This document shows positions 51,704-59,421 of a stretch of DNA of 64,000 nt, in pieces. The notes beneath the pieces were generated by a model. That model ran no database searches. It saw only the letters and a program-made list of their open reading frames with translations, and had not been told where the DNA came from. Location of the stretch: the NCBI RefSeq assembly GCF_002245535.1, contig NZ_NKCN01000012.1, positions 62,001-126,000 of the forward strand. The letters are read 5' to 3'. The stretch is from Mycobacterium lehmannii (GTDB lineage: Bacteria; Actinomycetota; Actinomycetes; Mycobacteriales; Mycobacteriaceae). Every line of letters begins with the position of its first letter. The first letter of the stretch is position 1. A program made the position numbers and the translations under genes.

Positions 51704-51731
51704 CGGGGCCTTCTGCTCGTCGCGCACGCAC

Positions 51732-52340
51732 TCATCGGCCGCACAGCTTGCGCGCCACCGACTCCCACGCGTCACCGAGCGACTCGATCGTCGCGCCGCG
51801 CTCCTGGAGCTGATGCTGCACATAGTCCGCGTCGAGCAATGCCACCAGCGCGGCGGCCTGTGCATCGAGGTCGCCGGTCGTGCCCGCGGACTCCAGCAAG
51901 ACCCGAACGTGGCGATGGTGCAGCGTCGCGGGGGTGGTGAACCGCATTTGGGGGTCCCGGTTGGCGTCGGAGAGCAGCGCGTGATGCTTGTGTACGAACG
52001 TCAACCGATCCCGCCCGTAGGCCAGCAGCCGCTCCAGCGGCGGCGCGCCGGGACCCAGAGGCGGCGGACCGAACAGGAACGCTTCCTGGTGCGCCTTCTC
52101 GTCCTCATCGAGCAGCACGATCATCAACCCGGCGCGGCTGCCGAATCGGCGGAACAAGGTGCCCTTGCCGACGCCTGCCGCGGTGGCGATGTCGTCGGTG
52201 GTGACCGAGTCGGCACCCCGATCGGCGATGAGACGGCGCGCGGCGTCCAGAAGTAAGGTGCGGTTGCGCGCAGCGTCACCGCGTTCCTGGGGACTCTGGT
52301 CGGTGACCGGCAGCTCGTTGAGCGGACGAGGGGCGGCCAT
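51732..52340 (-). CDS. TetR-family regulator upstream of dinB2 (Rv3055-like)
   Basis: A 202-residue TetR protein with an N-terminal arm (PQERGDAARNRTLLLDAARR), helix-turn-helix SVTTDDIATAAGVGKGTLFR followed by RFGSRAGLM, and a C-terminal helical domain. It lies 28 bases before dinB2 on the same strand and divergent from the FMN reductase gene, an order matching Rv3054c-Rv3056. The shared gap (52341-52430) holds TTCAGACGGAATTATTCGGA, AT-rich with no clean palindrome, so its operator is not evident. Confidence 0.88.
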   Translation of the reverse strand: MAAPRPLNELPVTDQSPQERGDAARNRTLLLDAARRLIADRGADSVTTDDIATAAGVGKGTLFRRFGSRAGLMIVLLDEDEKAHQEAFLFGPPPLGPGAPPLERLLAYGRDRLTFVHKHHALLSDANRDPQMRFTTPATLHHRHVRVLLESAGTTGDLDAQAAALVALLDADYVQHQLQERGATIESLGDAWESVARKLCGR

Positions 52341-52430
52341 GTCAGCAGTTTAGTTCAGACGGAATTATTCGGACCGCAGTCCGGTTCTCTTGTGCGAATG
52401 TTTTCATCGGCGATTGAAGGGACTGGAAAG

Positions 52431-52994
52431 ATGTCGGACACTGCGAAGGCGAACGTGCTGGTGTTGCTGGGCAGCCTGCGAGCGGCGTCGATCAACCGGC
52501 AGTTGGTCGAACTCGCACTGGAAGCCGCTCCCGACGGTGTTCGTCTGGACTTTTTCGACAGGCTGGGCGAGTTGCCGTTCTACAACGAGGACATCGACAA
52601 CGACACCCAACGCGGGGGAGCGGCCGACCCCGTGGCGGCGCTGCGCCAAGCTGCCGCCGATGCCGACGCCGCGTTGGTCGTGACCCCCGAGTACAACGGC
52701 AGCATCCCGGGCGTGCTCAAGAACGCGATCGACTGGTTGTCGCGGCCGTACGGCAACAGCGCGCTCAAGGACAAGCCGCTCGCGGTCGTCGGCGCGGCCC
52801 TCGGGCAGTACGGCGGCCAGTGGGCGCATGACGAGACCCGTAAGAGCTTCGCCATCGCCGGACCGCGGGTCATCGAGGATCTCAAGCTGTCGGTGCCGAG
52901 CAAGTCCTTCGACGGGAGGCATCCGCGGGAGAACGCCGAGGTGGCGGCGAACCTGCGCGACGTCATCGGGAAACTGGTCGCGGAAATCGGCTGA
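52431..52994 (+). CDS. NADPH-dependent FMN reductase (Rv3054c-like)
   Basis: A 187-residue flavodoxin-fold reductase. VLVLLGSLRAASINRQLVEL is the FMN phosphate loop, FDRLGELPFYNEDIDND the substrate strand, and VVTPEYNGSIPGVLKNAIDW the diagnostic motif of the NAD(P)H-dependent FMN/quinone/chromate reductase family. The ATG at 52431 is chosen because GGAAAG precedes it and it matches the remembered start (MSDT) of Rv3054c. Divergent from tetR and separated from nrdH by almost 500 bases. Confidence 0.92.
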   Translation: MSDTAKANVLVLLGSLRAASINRQLVELALEAAPDGVRLDFFDRLGELPFYNEDIDNDTQRGGAADPVAALRQAAADADAALVVTPEYNGSIPGVLKNAIDWLSRPYGNSALKDKPLAVVGAALGQYGGQWAHDETRKSFAIAGPRVIEDLKLSVPSKSFDGRHPRENAEVAANLRDVIGKLVAEIG

Positions 52995-53489
52995 CCGTTT
53001 GGCGCGGACAGGGCCGTCGGCTCGGGGTCTGAGAAGCTCACGGCGGCTTTGCTGGCGGGATTCCACGTTCGGCAGCTATGTCGGTACCGGCTGCTATATC
53101 TGGCGCATCGCTGGCCACATCTAGCGCGGAGGGTGCGACACGCCCTCGGTGTGACGTGCGACACGCCGAGGCGCGCCGCTACAAAGAGCTTACGACCTGG
53201 GAATTCCAGAATTGTTATTCAGAACATCTGGTATTCCTTCGCAATGTCGGACACTAGGTGTAGTGTTTCGAAGCACCGACAGGCCCCACGATTCCCAAGC
53301 TTTCCGAGGGTCGGCCGGAGCCCCCGACCCCGGTTGTATGGGTTTCCCAGACACGGCGGCGGCGGCCTCGGACGGCAGGAATTTTCCGGGTCTGCGGGTT
53401 GCTGAAATTCCATGAATCTCGGCAACAAGAAGTGTCCGACCAGTTGCCAGCCAGCGTGCAGGGCCAGTTGTAGAGGAGCCGAACCGCAG
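52995..53489. other. 495-base intergenic and leader region upstream of nrdH
   Basis: No intact gene is seen. In order it contains: two direct copies of GTGCGACACGCC (53133-53144 and 53156-53167); a 10-base stem CCTCGGTGTG / CACGCCGAGG (53144-53171) that could terminate the FMN reductase transcript; an AT-rich patch (GGAATTCCAGAATTGTTATT); an NrdR-box-like palindrome at 53251; and a leader of about 220 bases. The leader includes an in-frame ATG at 53412 opening a Cys-rich run before the nrdH start. Confidence 0.5.
53251..53266. promoter_or_regulatory. NrdR-box-like palindrome ACACTAggtgTAGTGT
   Basis: Sixteen bases with perfect 6-base arms, matching the length and outer bases of the NrdR box (ACACwAtATaTwGTGT). 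It overlaps a likely -10 (TAGTGT at 53261, with TTCGCA 17 bases upstream as -35). NrdR, the ATP/dATP-sensing repressor, normally binds two such boxes; the second is not obvious here. Confidence 0.6.
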
Positions 53490-53738
<249 letters not shown>

Positions 53739-53788
53739 GCGGCTCAGCCGGCCTACGGGTACTCGACGGGCAGAAAGGGGGGTGCGTG

Positions 53789-54232
53789 ATGAGCAACCTC
53801 GTGTACTTCTCCAGTGTCTCGGAGAACACCCATCGCTTCGTCCAGAAGCTGGGCCTGCCCGCGATCCGGATCCCGCTGCATGGGCGCATCGAGGTCGACG
53901 AACCCTACGTGTTGGTTCTGCCCACCTACGGCGGTGGGCGGGCCACGCCGGACATCAACGACGGTGGCTATGTGCCCAAACAGGTCATCGCGTTCCTCAA
54001 CAATGAACACAACCGGTCGTTGATCCGCGGCGTCATCGCCGCGGGCAACAACAACTTCGGCGCCGAGTTCGCCTACGCGGGCAATGTCGTGTCCCGCAAG
54101 TGCGGCGTTCCGTACCTGTACCGCTTCGAACTGATGGGAACCCCGGACGACGTCGCCGCCGTCCGTTCGGGTTTGGAAGACTTTTGGAAGGACCAGACGT
54201 GTCACCAACCGTCACAGCTGCAGAGCCTGTAA
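53789..54232 (+). CDS. nrdI: Flavodoxin-like NrdI
   Basis: A 147-residue Nrd[21 protein letters not shown] is the FMN phosphate-binding loop, [10 protein letters not shown] the second flavin loop, and [20 protein letters not shown] the conserved loop. It delivers an oxidant for assembly of the dimanganese-tyrosyl cofactor of NrdF. A GGGGGG run lies six bases before the ATG. Its 3' end overlaps the nrdE start by 34 bases. Confidence 0.95.
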   Translation: MSNLVYFSSVSENTHRFVQKLGLPAIRIPLHGRIEVDEPYVLVLPTYGGGRATPDINDGGYVPKQVIAFLNNEHNRSLIRGVIAAGNNNFGAEFAYAGNVVSRKCGVPYLYRFELMGTPDDVAAVRSGLEDFWKDQTCHQPSQLQSL

Positions 54233-56367
54233 CGTCCGCGCCGGCAACGCTGCCGGGCGAGACGGACTACCACGCGCTCAATGCGATGCTGAATCTGTAC
54301 GACGCCGACGGCAGGATTCAGTTCGACAAGGATGTGCTGGCCGCGCGCGAGTACTTCCTGCAGCACGTCAACCAGAACACGGTCTTCTTCCACAACCAGG
54401 ACGAGAAACTCGACTACCTGATCCAGAAGGAGTACTACGAGCGTGAGGTACTCGACCAGTACTCGCGTAACTTCGTCAAGACGCTGCTGGATCGGGCGTA
54501 CGCCAAGAAGTTTCGGTTCCCGACGTTCCTCGGTGCGTTCAAGTACTACACCTCCTACACGCTGAAGACCTTTGACGGAAAGCGGTACCTCGAGCGCTTC
54601 GAGGACCGCGTAGTCATGGTGGCGCTCACCCTGGCCGCCGGTGACACCACGCTGGCCGAGAAGCTCGTCGACGAGATCATCGACGGCCGCTTCCAGCCGG
54701 CCACGCCGACGTTCCTCAACTCGGGCAAGAAGCAGCGCGGCGAGCCGGTGTCGTGCTTCCTGCTGCGCATCGAGGACAACATGGAGTCGATCGGACGCTC
54801 CATCAACTCGGCGCTGCAGCTGTCCAAGCGCGGCGGCGGAGTCGCGTTGCTGCTGACCAACATTCGGGAACACGGCGCACCGATCAAGAACATCGAGAAC
54901 CAGAGCTCGGGCGTCATCCCGATCATGAAGCTGCTCGAGGACTCGTTCTCCTACGCCAATCAGCTCGGCGCACGCCAGGGCGCCGGTGCGGTCTATCTGC
55001 ACGCCCACCATCCCGATATCTACCGGTTCCTCGACACCAAGCGCGAGAACGCCGACGAGAAGATCCGGATCAAGACGCTGAGTCTGGGCGTGGTGATCCC
55101 CGACATCACGTTCGAGCTGGCCAAGAAGAACGAGGACATGTACCTGTTCTCGCCGTATGACGTCGAACGGGTCTACGGTTTGCCGTTCGCCGACATCTCG
55201 GTCACCGAGAAGTACTACGAGATGGTCGACGACAGCCGGATCCGCAAGACGAAGATCAAGGCGCGAGAGTTCTTCCAGACCCTGGCCGAGCTGCAGTTCG
55301 AGTCGGGCTACCCGTACATCATGTTCGAGGACACGGTGAACCGGTCGAACCCGATCGACGGCAAGATCACCCACTCGAACCTGTGCTCAGAGATCCTGCA
55401 GGTGTCGACTCCCTCGGAGTTCAACGAGGACTTGTCCTACAAGAAGATCGGCAAGGACATCTCGTGCAATTTGGGCTCGTTGAACATCGCCAAGGCGATG
55501 GACTCGCCTGACTTCGCACAGACCATCGAGGTGGCCATCCGTGCGCTGACCGCGGTGAGCGATCAGACGCACATCACGTCCGTGCCGTCGATCGAACAGG
55601 GCAACAACGACTCTCACGCCATCGGCCTCGGCCAGATGAACCTTCACGGGTACCTGGCCCGCGAGCGGATCTTCTACGGATCCGAAGAGGGTGTGGATTT
55701 CACGAACATCTACTTCTACACCGTGCTGTATCACGCGCTGCGGGCGTCGAATCGCATTGCGATCGAACGGGGTAGCGCGTTCAAGGGGTTCGAGAAGTCG
55801 AAGTACAAGTCGGGGGAGTTCTTCGACAAGTACACCGAGCAGGTGTGGGAGCCCAAGACCGACAAGGTTCGTCAGCTCTTCGCCGATGCCGGCATCCGGA
55901 TCCCCGACCAGGAGGACTGGAATCGGCTGAAGGAGTCGGTGCAGCAGCACGGCATCTACAACCAGAACCTGCAGGCCGTGCCGCCGACGGGGTCGATCTC
56001 CTACATCAATCACTCGACCAGCTCGATCCACCCGATCGCCAGCAAGGTCGAGATCCGCAAGGAAGGCAAGATCGGCCGCGTCTACTACCCGGCGCCGTAC
56101 ATGACCAATGACAACCTGGAGTACTTCCAGGACGCGTACGAGATCGGGTACGAGAAGGTCATCGACACCTACGCCGCGGCCACCCAACATGTGGACCAGG
56201 GTTTGAGCCTGACGCTGTTCTTCAAGGACACGGCCACCACGCGCGACGTCAACAAGGCGCAGATCTACGCCTGGCGTAAGGGCATCAAGACGCTGTACTA
56301 CATCCGGCTGCGCCAAATGGCTTTGGAAGGCACTGAGGTGGAGGGCTGCGTGTCCTGCATGTTGTAG
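54199..56367 (+). CDS. nrdE: Class Ib ribonucleoside-diphosphate reductase, alpha subunit NrdE
   Basis: A 722-residue Nrd[21 protein letters not shown] and [10 protein letters not shown] hold active-site cysteines (redox pair and radical site), [16 protein letters not shown] and [20 protein letters not shown] are barrel motifs, and the tail EGCVSCML is the mobile CxxC that receives electrons from NrdH. Residue by residue it tracks remembered M. tuberculosis NrdE (Rv3051c), with a longer N-terminus (GTG at 54199). Reduces NDPs to dNDPs with NrdF. The nrdF gene is not in the window. Confidence 0.97.
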   Translation: MSPTVTAAEPVTSAPATLPGETDYHALNAMLNLYDADGRIQFDKDVLAAREYFLQHVNQNTVFFHNQDEKLDYLIQKEYYEREVLDQYSRNFVKTLLDRAYAKKFRFPTFLGAFKYYTSYTLKTFDGKRYLERFEDRVVMVALTLAAGDTTLAEKLVDEIIDGRFQPATPTFLNSGKKQRGEPVSCFLLRIEDNMESIGRSINSALQLSKRGGGVALLLTNIREHGAPIKNIENQSSGVIPIMKLLEDSFSYANQLGARQGAGAVYLHAHHPDIYRFLDTKRENADEKIRIKTLSLGVVIPDITFELAKKNEDMYLFSPYDVERVYGLPFADISVTEKYYEMVDDSRIRKTKIKAREFFQTLAELQFESGYPYIMFEDTVNRSNPIDGKITHSNLCSEILQVSTPSEFNEDLSYKKIGKDISCNLGSLNIAKAMDSPDFAQTIEVAIRALTAVSDQTHITSVPSIEQGNNDSHAIGLGQMNLHGYLARERIFYGSEEGVDFTNIYFYTVLYHALRASNRIAIERGSAFKGFEKSKYKSGEFFDKYTEQVWEPKTDKVRQLFADAGIRIPDQEDWNRLKESVQQHGIYNQNLQAVPPTGSISYINHSTSSIHPIASKVEIRKEGKIGRVYYPAPYMTNDNLEYFQDAYEIGYEKVIDTYAAATQHVDQGLSLTLFFKDTATTRDVNKAQIYAWRKGIKTLYYIRLRQMALEGTEVEGCVSCML

Positions 56368-56422
56368 AGCCGGCGTGAGGAACGAGGGTTACACCCGCGG
56401 TCTGCCCCCGGCTCCCAAGCCC

Positions 56423-59224
56423 CTAACCGACGCACACAGGGTCGGCGCCTTCGAGGTCGAAGCGGTCCTTTTCGGCTTCGGACAGGTCCCGTCGATGCAC
56501 CTCGCACCCCTCGGCGATCCAATCATCGGGGTTCAACGACCAGATCGCCAGTCGCCCGTCCGCGTTTGACGCAGTGACGGCGACGTCTCGAGCAACTCCG
56601 AGGCTTGTCGCCAACCGTCCGGCTCCTGCGGCGCTACGCTCAACCGCTATTAGGGGCCGGTCGGCCAACCTGGACCGGCTGGCCACATCCCAGATGATCA
56701 GGCTGCCGTCTTCGGAGACCGTGACGAGATTCTTGCCGTCTTGATCAAAAGCCATGTCGCTCACCCGACTTGCCACCCGTAGATCGTCCCCGGTGACCTT
56801 GCCGGTCTGCGTGTCGACCAACCGTACGGGTCCGCTGAACAGGCCAACTGCGACCGTCGCGCCGTCAGGGGAGACGGCCAGCGAACGTGTTGAGTCGTCC
56901 GGGAACTCGGCCGTGACCGTGTCCCCGCCATCCAGGGGGACGACTACCAATTTGTTGGCGCCGCCGACGATCAGGCGCGAGCCGTCCGGTGTGAATGCCA
57001 GCCCATAGCCATACGGCATGTTGTCGATACGGTCCTTCTCGACGAGCTTGCTGCCGTCCAACCGCCAGGTTCGCACAGTTGCCGAGTCGAGCGATTCGGT
57101 GTTCAGGTCGAGCGCGCCGGTGGCGACGGTGGCGCCATCGGAGGAAACGGCGAGCCGGTTCACGGCTTGATCTTCGGCTACGGCGGTCAGGGTCACCTCA
57201 GGGACGCTGCCATCCCACACCGCCACGCTGCCGTCATCGGTGGCGGCCAGCAACCTCGAGCCGTCCGGAGTGAAGACGAGCTTGTTGACGTCGGCATCGA
57301 TCACCGCCGACGGGCCGGTGGCGGCCACCTCGTCAGGGTCGGTCATAAACAGTTCGCTGACGACTTCGATACTGCCCTCGCGGCCTTCCCGCCAGTCCTT
57401 GACACGGGTCAAGGCCAGCCGGTCACCTGATGCTGAGATCGCCACAGACGCCACATCGCCCAAATCTTTCGGCGTGCGGGCGAGCGGACGACGTTGATCC
57501 TCACCGTAGTCCAACAGCAAGGCGCCCCCAGCTTGGCCGCCCGTGACGCCGTGGCTCGGGTTGGCGGGATCCCACGCGACCGAGGTCGCGGCCTGCTCGT
57601 CGACTCGGATAGGGGGTAGCGGCGGCGTGCCCACCAGATGGTTCCAGTACAGCAGGGAGCCGTCGTCGCTCACCGACGCCACAGACCCCTCTTCGGGTGG
57701 GTCACCGGTGACCGCGAGGGCGCGCACCGAGTCGAGGTGCATCGAGGCCCGGCCGGCGTCGGTCAGCTCACCCGTCGCGGCATCCCAGAACCCGGTCGAG
57801 CCGTCGGTGCCGCCGGTCACGATGGTGCCGTCGTCGACGACGGTGACTGCCGACACCCACCCGCCGGGATCGCTGGTGTCTTGCTGGTGCCAGACCGGGG
57901 TCTCGGGCGTGGCGGGGTTGAAGCGGCGAAGGCCGCCGTCCTGACCCGCCACAATCAGGTCGCCGTCGGGTGTCCAGGCCAGCGCGGTGATCCACGCATA
58001 CTCGCCGTCTGTGCCGTCGACGATCCCCCTGAATGTCGTGGCCGCCCGGGTGTTGTCAGGCTCCCAGACGAGAACCCCGCCGCTGACGGTGCCCGCCGCG
58101 ATGCGGCCCGACGCATCCACAGCAAGGCTGAGAACCGCTTGGTCGGGGGTGCGCAGTGACGTCGTGGCAGCCGCGCCATCGAGGGTGGCGATGACCGTGC
58201 CGTCGGTGACGACAACGGAGTCGTCGCCGGATCTGGCCATCGCCACGACCTCGCGATTGAAATGTGCATCCGACCGGGCCAGTTCCGTGCCGTCCGAGAA
58301 GCGATGAACAATGACGTCACCGTCGGCCGTACCGATCCATACGCGATCGGTTGCTTCGGAAATGGCTACCCCTGTCACCGGCGAGGCGGTGGGGATGCGT
58401 TGTTTGATCTCGGGCATATTCGCCACGGCCGTGAGTAGAGCGCTCGCGGTCCTGACGGACGGATCGAGTCGGTACCCCTGAGCGGCCAGCAGGAAAGCGA
58501 GGTCGGGCCGTTCGAGCTCCGTCTGGCTCTGGGCCGCGAGTCGCTGAGCTTCGGCTTGGATCCGCCGTTGCTCGGCGCGGTTGGCGTTGTAGACCGCAAT
58601 GGTGCCTGCCACGACGGCAACAACGGTCAGAACGGCAAGGGTGGCGGCCGCCGACCAGGCGATGCGCACGGTTCGCCGGTGCTGGCGGACATCCTCACCT
58701 TCGATCTCGTCCTTGGTGCAGCCGTGCATCGGCGCGGCGATCTCCGCGACCGCATTACGAAATCTGCTGTCGCGCAACTCAAGTTGTTCTTCTTCCCGCG
58801 CCCAGCGCAGATCCAAATGGCGAGGCTCGTCGGTGAATACCCCGCGAAGCGCGGGCGGCACCGCATCGGAGTCCTCGGTGAAGTCGCCTGCGGCTTCGTC
58901 CCATTCCCAGTGCCCGTCGGTGACCACCGGCAGGATCCGGTCGACGGAGCGATGGGCCTTCCAGTGCTCGATCTCCCGGTTGACCCATTCGGACTGCGCC
59001 GCTCGTGGCGAGGTCAGCAGGACGAACCAGGCGGCGTCATCGAGTGCTTTGACGATGGCTCCCCACAGGTGCGGATCGACCGACAAACCCGTTTCGTCAC
59101 GGAAGATTTCGAGCGACCGCCGCCGGTACCACGGCTTGGCAAGTCGCTGTAGCGCCTTCTGTAACGACGGCGCCAACCGGCCGTCTGCCGCATGCGAATA
59201 CGAGATGAAGCCGTCGTAGCGCAT
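56423..59224 (-). CDS. TIR / transmembrane / WD40 double-propeller protein, putative NADase effector
   Basis: A 933-residue protein. Residues 1 to about 140 form a TIR domain: DGFISYSHAAD (box 1), LEIFRDETGLSVDP (BB loop) and FVLLTSPRAAQSEW followed by VNREIEHW, where E84 aligns with the catalytic Glu of SARM1-type TIR NADases. A transmembrane helix (187-213) and a coiled helix (AEQRRIQAEAQRLAAQSQTE) follow. Residues 280 to about 905 show 14 WD40-like blades (e.g. LVFTPDGSRLLAATDDG, MAFDQDGKNLVTVSEDG), so two seven-bladed propellers. A tail DDWIAEGCEVHRRDLSEAEK closes it. Start ATG lies one base after a 25-codon ORF. Probably a membrane-tethered effector with a protein-binding sensor; the trigger is unknown. 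Confidence 0.85.
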   Translation of the reverse strand: MRYDGFISYSHAADGRLAPSLQKALQRLAKPWYRRRSLEIFRDETGLSVDPHLWGAIVKALDDAAWFVLLTSPRAAQSEWVNREIEHWKAHRSVDRILPVVTDGHWEWDEAAGDFTEDSDAVPPALRGVFTDEPRHLDLRWAREEEQLELRDSRFRNAVAEIAAPMHGCTKDEIEGEDVRQHRRTVRIAWSAAATLAVLTVVAVVAGTIAVYNANRAEQRRIQAEAQRLAAQSQTELERPDLAFLLAAQGYRLDPSVRTASALLTAVANMPEIKQRIPTASPVTGVAISEATDRVWIGTADGDVIVHRFSDGTELARSDAHFNREVVAMARSGDDSVVVTDGTVIATLDGAAATTSLRTPDQAVLSLAVDASGRIAAGTVSGGVLVWEPDNTRAATTFRGIVDGTDGEYAWITALAWTPDGDLIVAGQDGGLRRFNPATPETPVWHQQDTSDPGGWVSAVTVVDDGTIVTGGTDGSTGFWDAATGELTDAGRASMHLDSVRALAVTGDPPEEGSVASVSDDGSLLYWNHLVGTPPLPPIRVDEQAATSVAWDPANPSHGVTGGQAGGALLLDYGEDQRRPLARTPKDLGDVASVAISASGDRLALTRVKDWREGREGSIEVVSELFMTDPDEVAATGPSAVIDADVNKLVFTPDGSRLLAATDDGSVAVWDGSVPEVTLTAVAEDQAVNRLAVSSDGATVATGALDLNTESLDSATVRTWRLDGSKLVEKDRIDNMPYGYGLAFTPDGSRLIVGGANKLVVVPLDGGDTVTAEFPDDSTRSLAVSPDGATVAVGLFSGPVRLVDTQTGKVTGDDLRVASRVSDMAFDQDGKNLVTVSEDGSLIIWDVASRSRLADRPLIAVERSAAGAGRLATSLGVARDVAVTASNADGRLAIWSLNPDDWIAEGCEVHRRDLSEAEKDRFDLEGADPVCVG

Positions 59225-59225
59225 C

Positions 59226-59303
59226 TCAGATCATGCTCGCGATGGCCGCCACCCCCGCGACGAGCGTGGCCGCCGCGGCTCTCACCCTCAGGACGGAACC
59301 CAT
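59226..59303 (-). CDS. Candidate 25-residue membrane peptide coupled to the TIR gene
   Basis: A short frame beginning MGSVLRVRAA and ending AIASMI. It has two Arg near the start, then about 17 small and hydrophobic residues (ATLVAGVAA), the look of a single membrane helix. GAGGGGG lies five bases before the ATG, the best ribosome-binding site in this region. The stop TGA is one base from the TIR ATG, and the TIR gene has no good site of its own, so translation is probably coupled. It could be a leader peptide that only serves coupling, a small regulator of the TIR protein, or chance. Confidence 0.5.
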   Translation of the reverse strand: MGSVLRVRAAAATLVAGVAAIASMI

Positions 59304-59421
59304 ACAGACCCCCTCGCCGAATGGCGTGGCAAATGTTTCGCCGCGAGCCTCAACGGCAGCGAATCACCCGCAAACTACCACGATCGGCTTTCGCGGGGCG
59401 ACAAGATATCGAACTCAGCAA

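Noticed and set aside
53049..53405. 118-codon plus-strand frame upstream of nrdH
   Set aside because: It spans a stem-loop, the NrdR-like box and the likely promoter, and its translation is Arg-rich with no motif.
56368..56422. Rho-independent terminator between nrdE and the TIR gene
   Set aside because: AGCCGG and CCGGCT can pair, but the arms are only six bases and the loop over 30; too weak to call.
56423..59224. CRISPR array or tandem DNA repeat in the WD40 region
   Set aside because: The periodicity is at protein level (WD40 blades) with divergent DNA; no identical spaced repeats exist.
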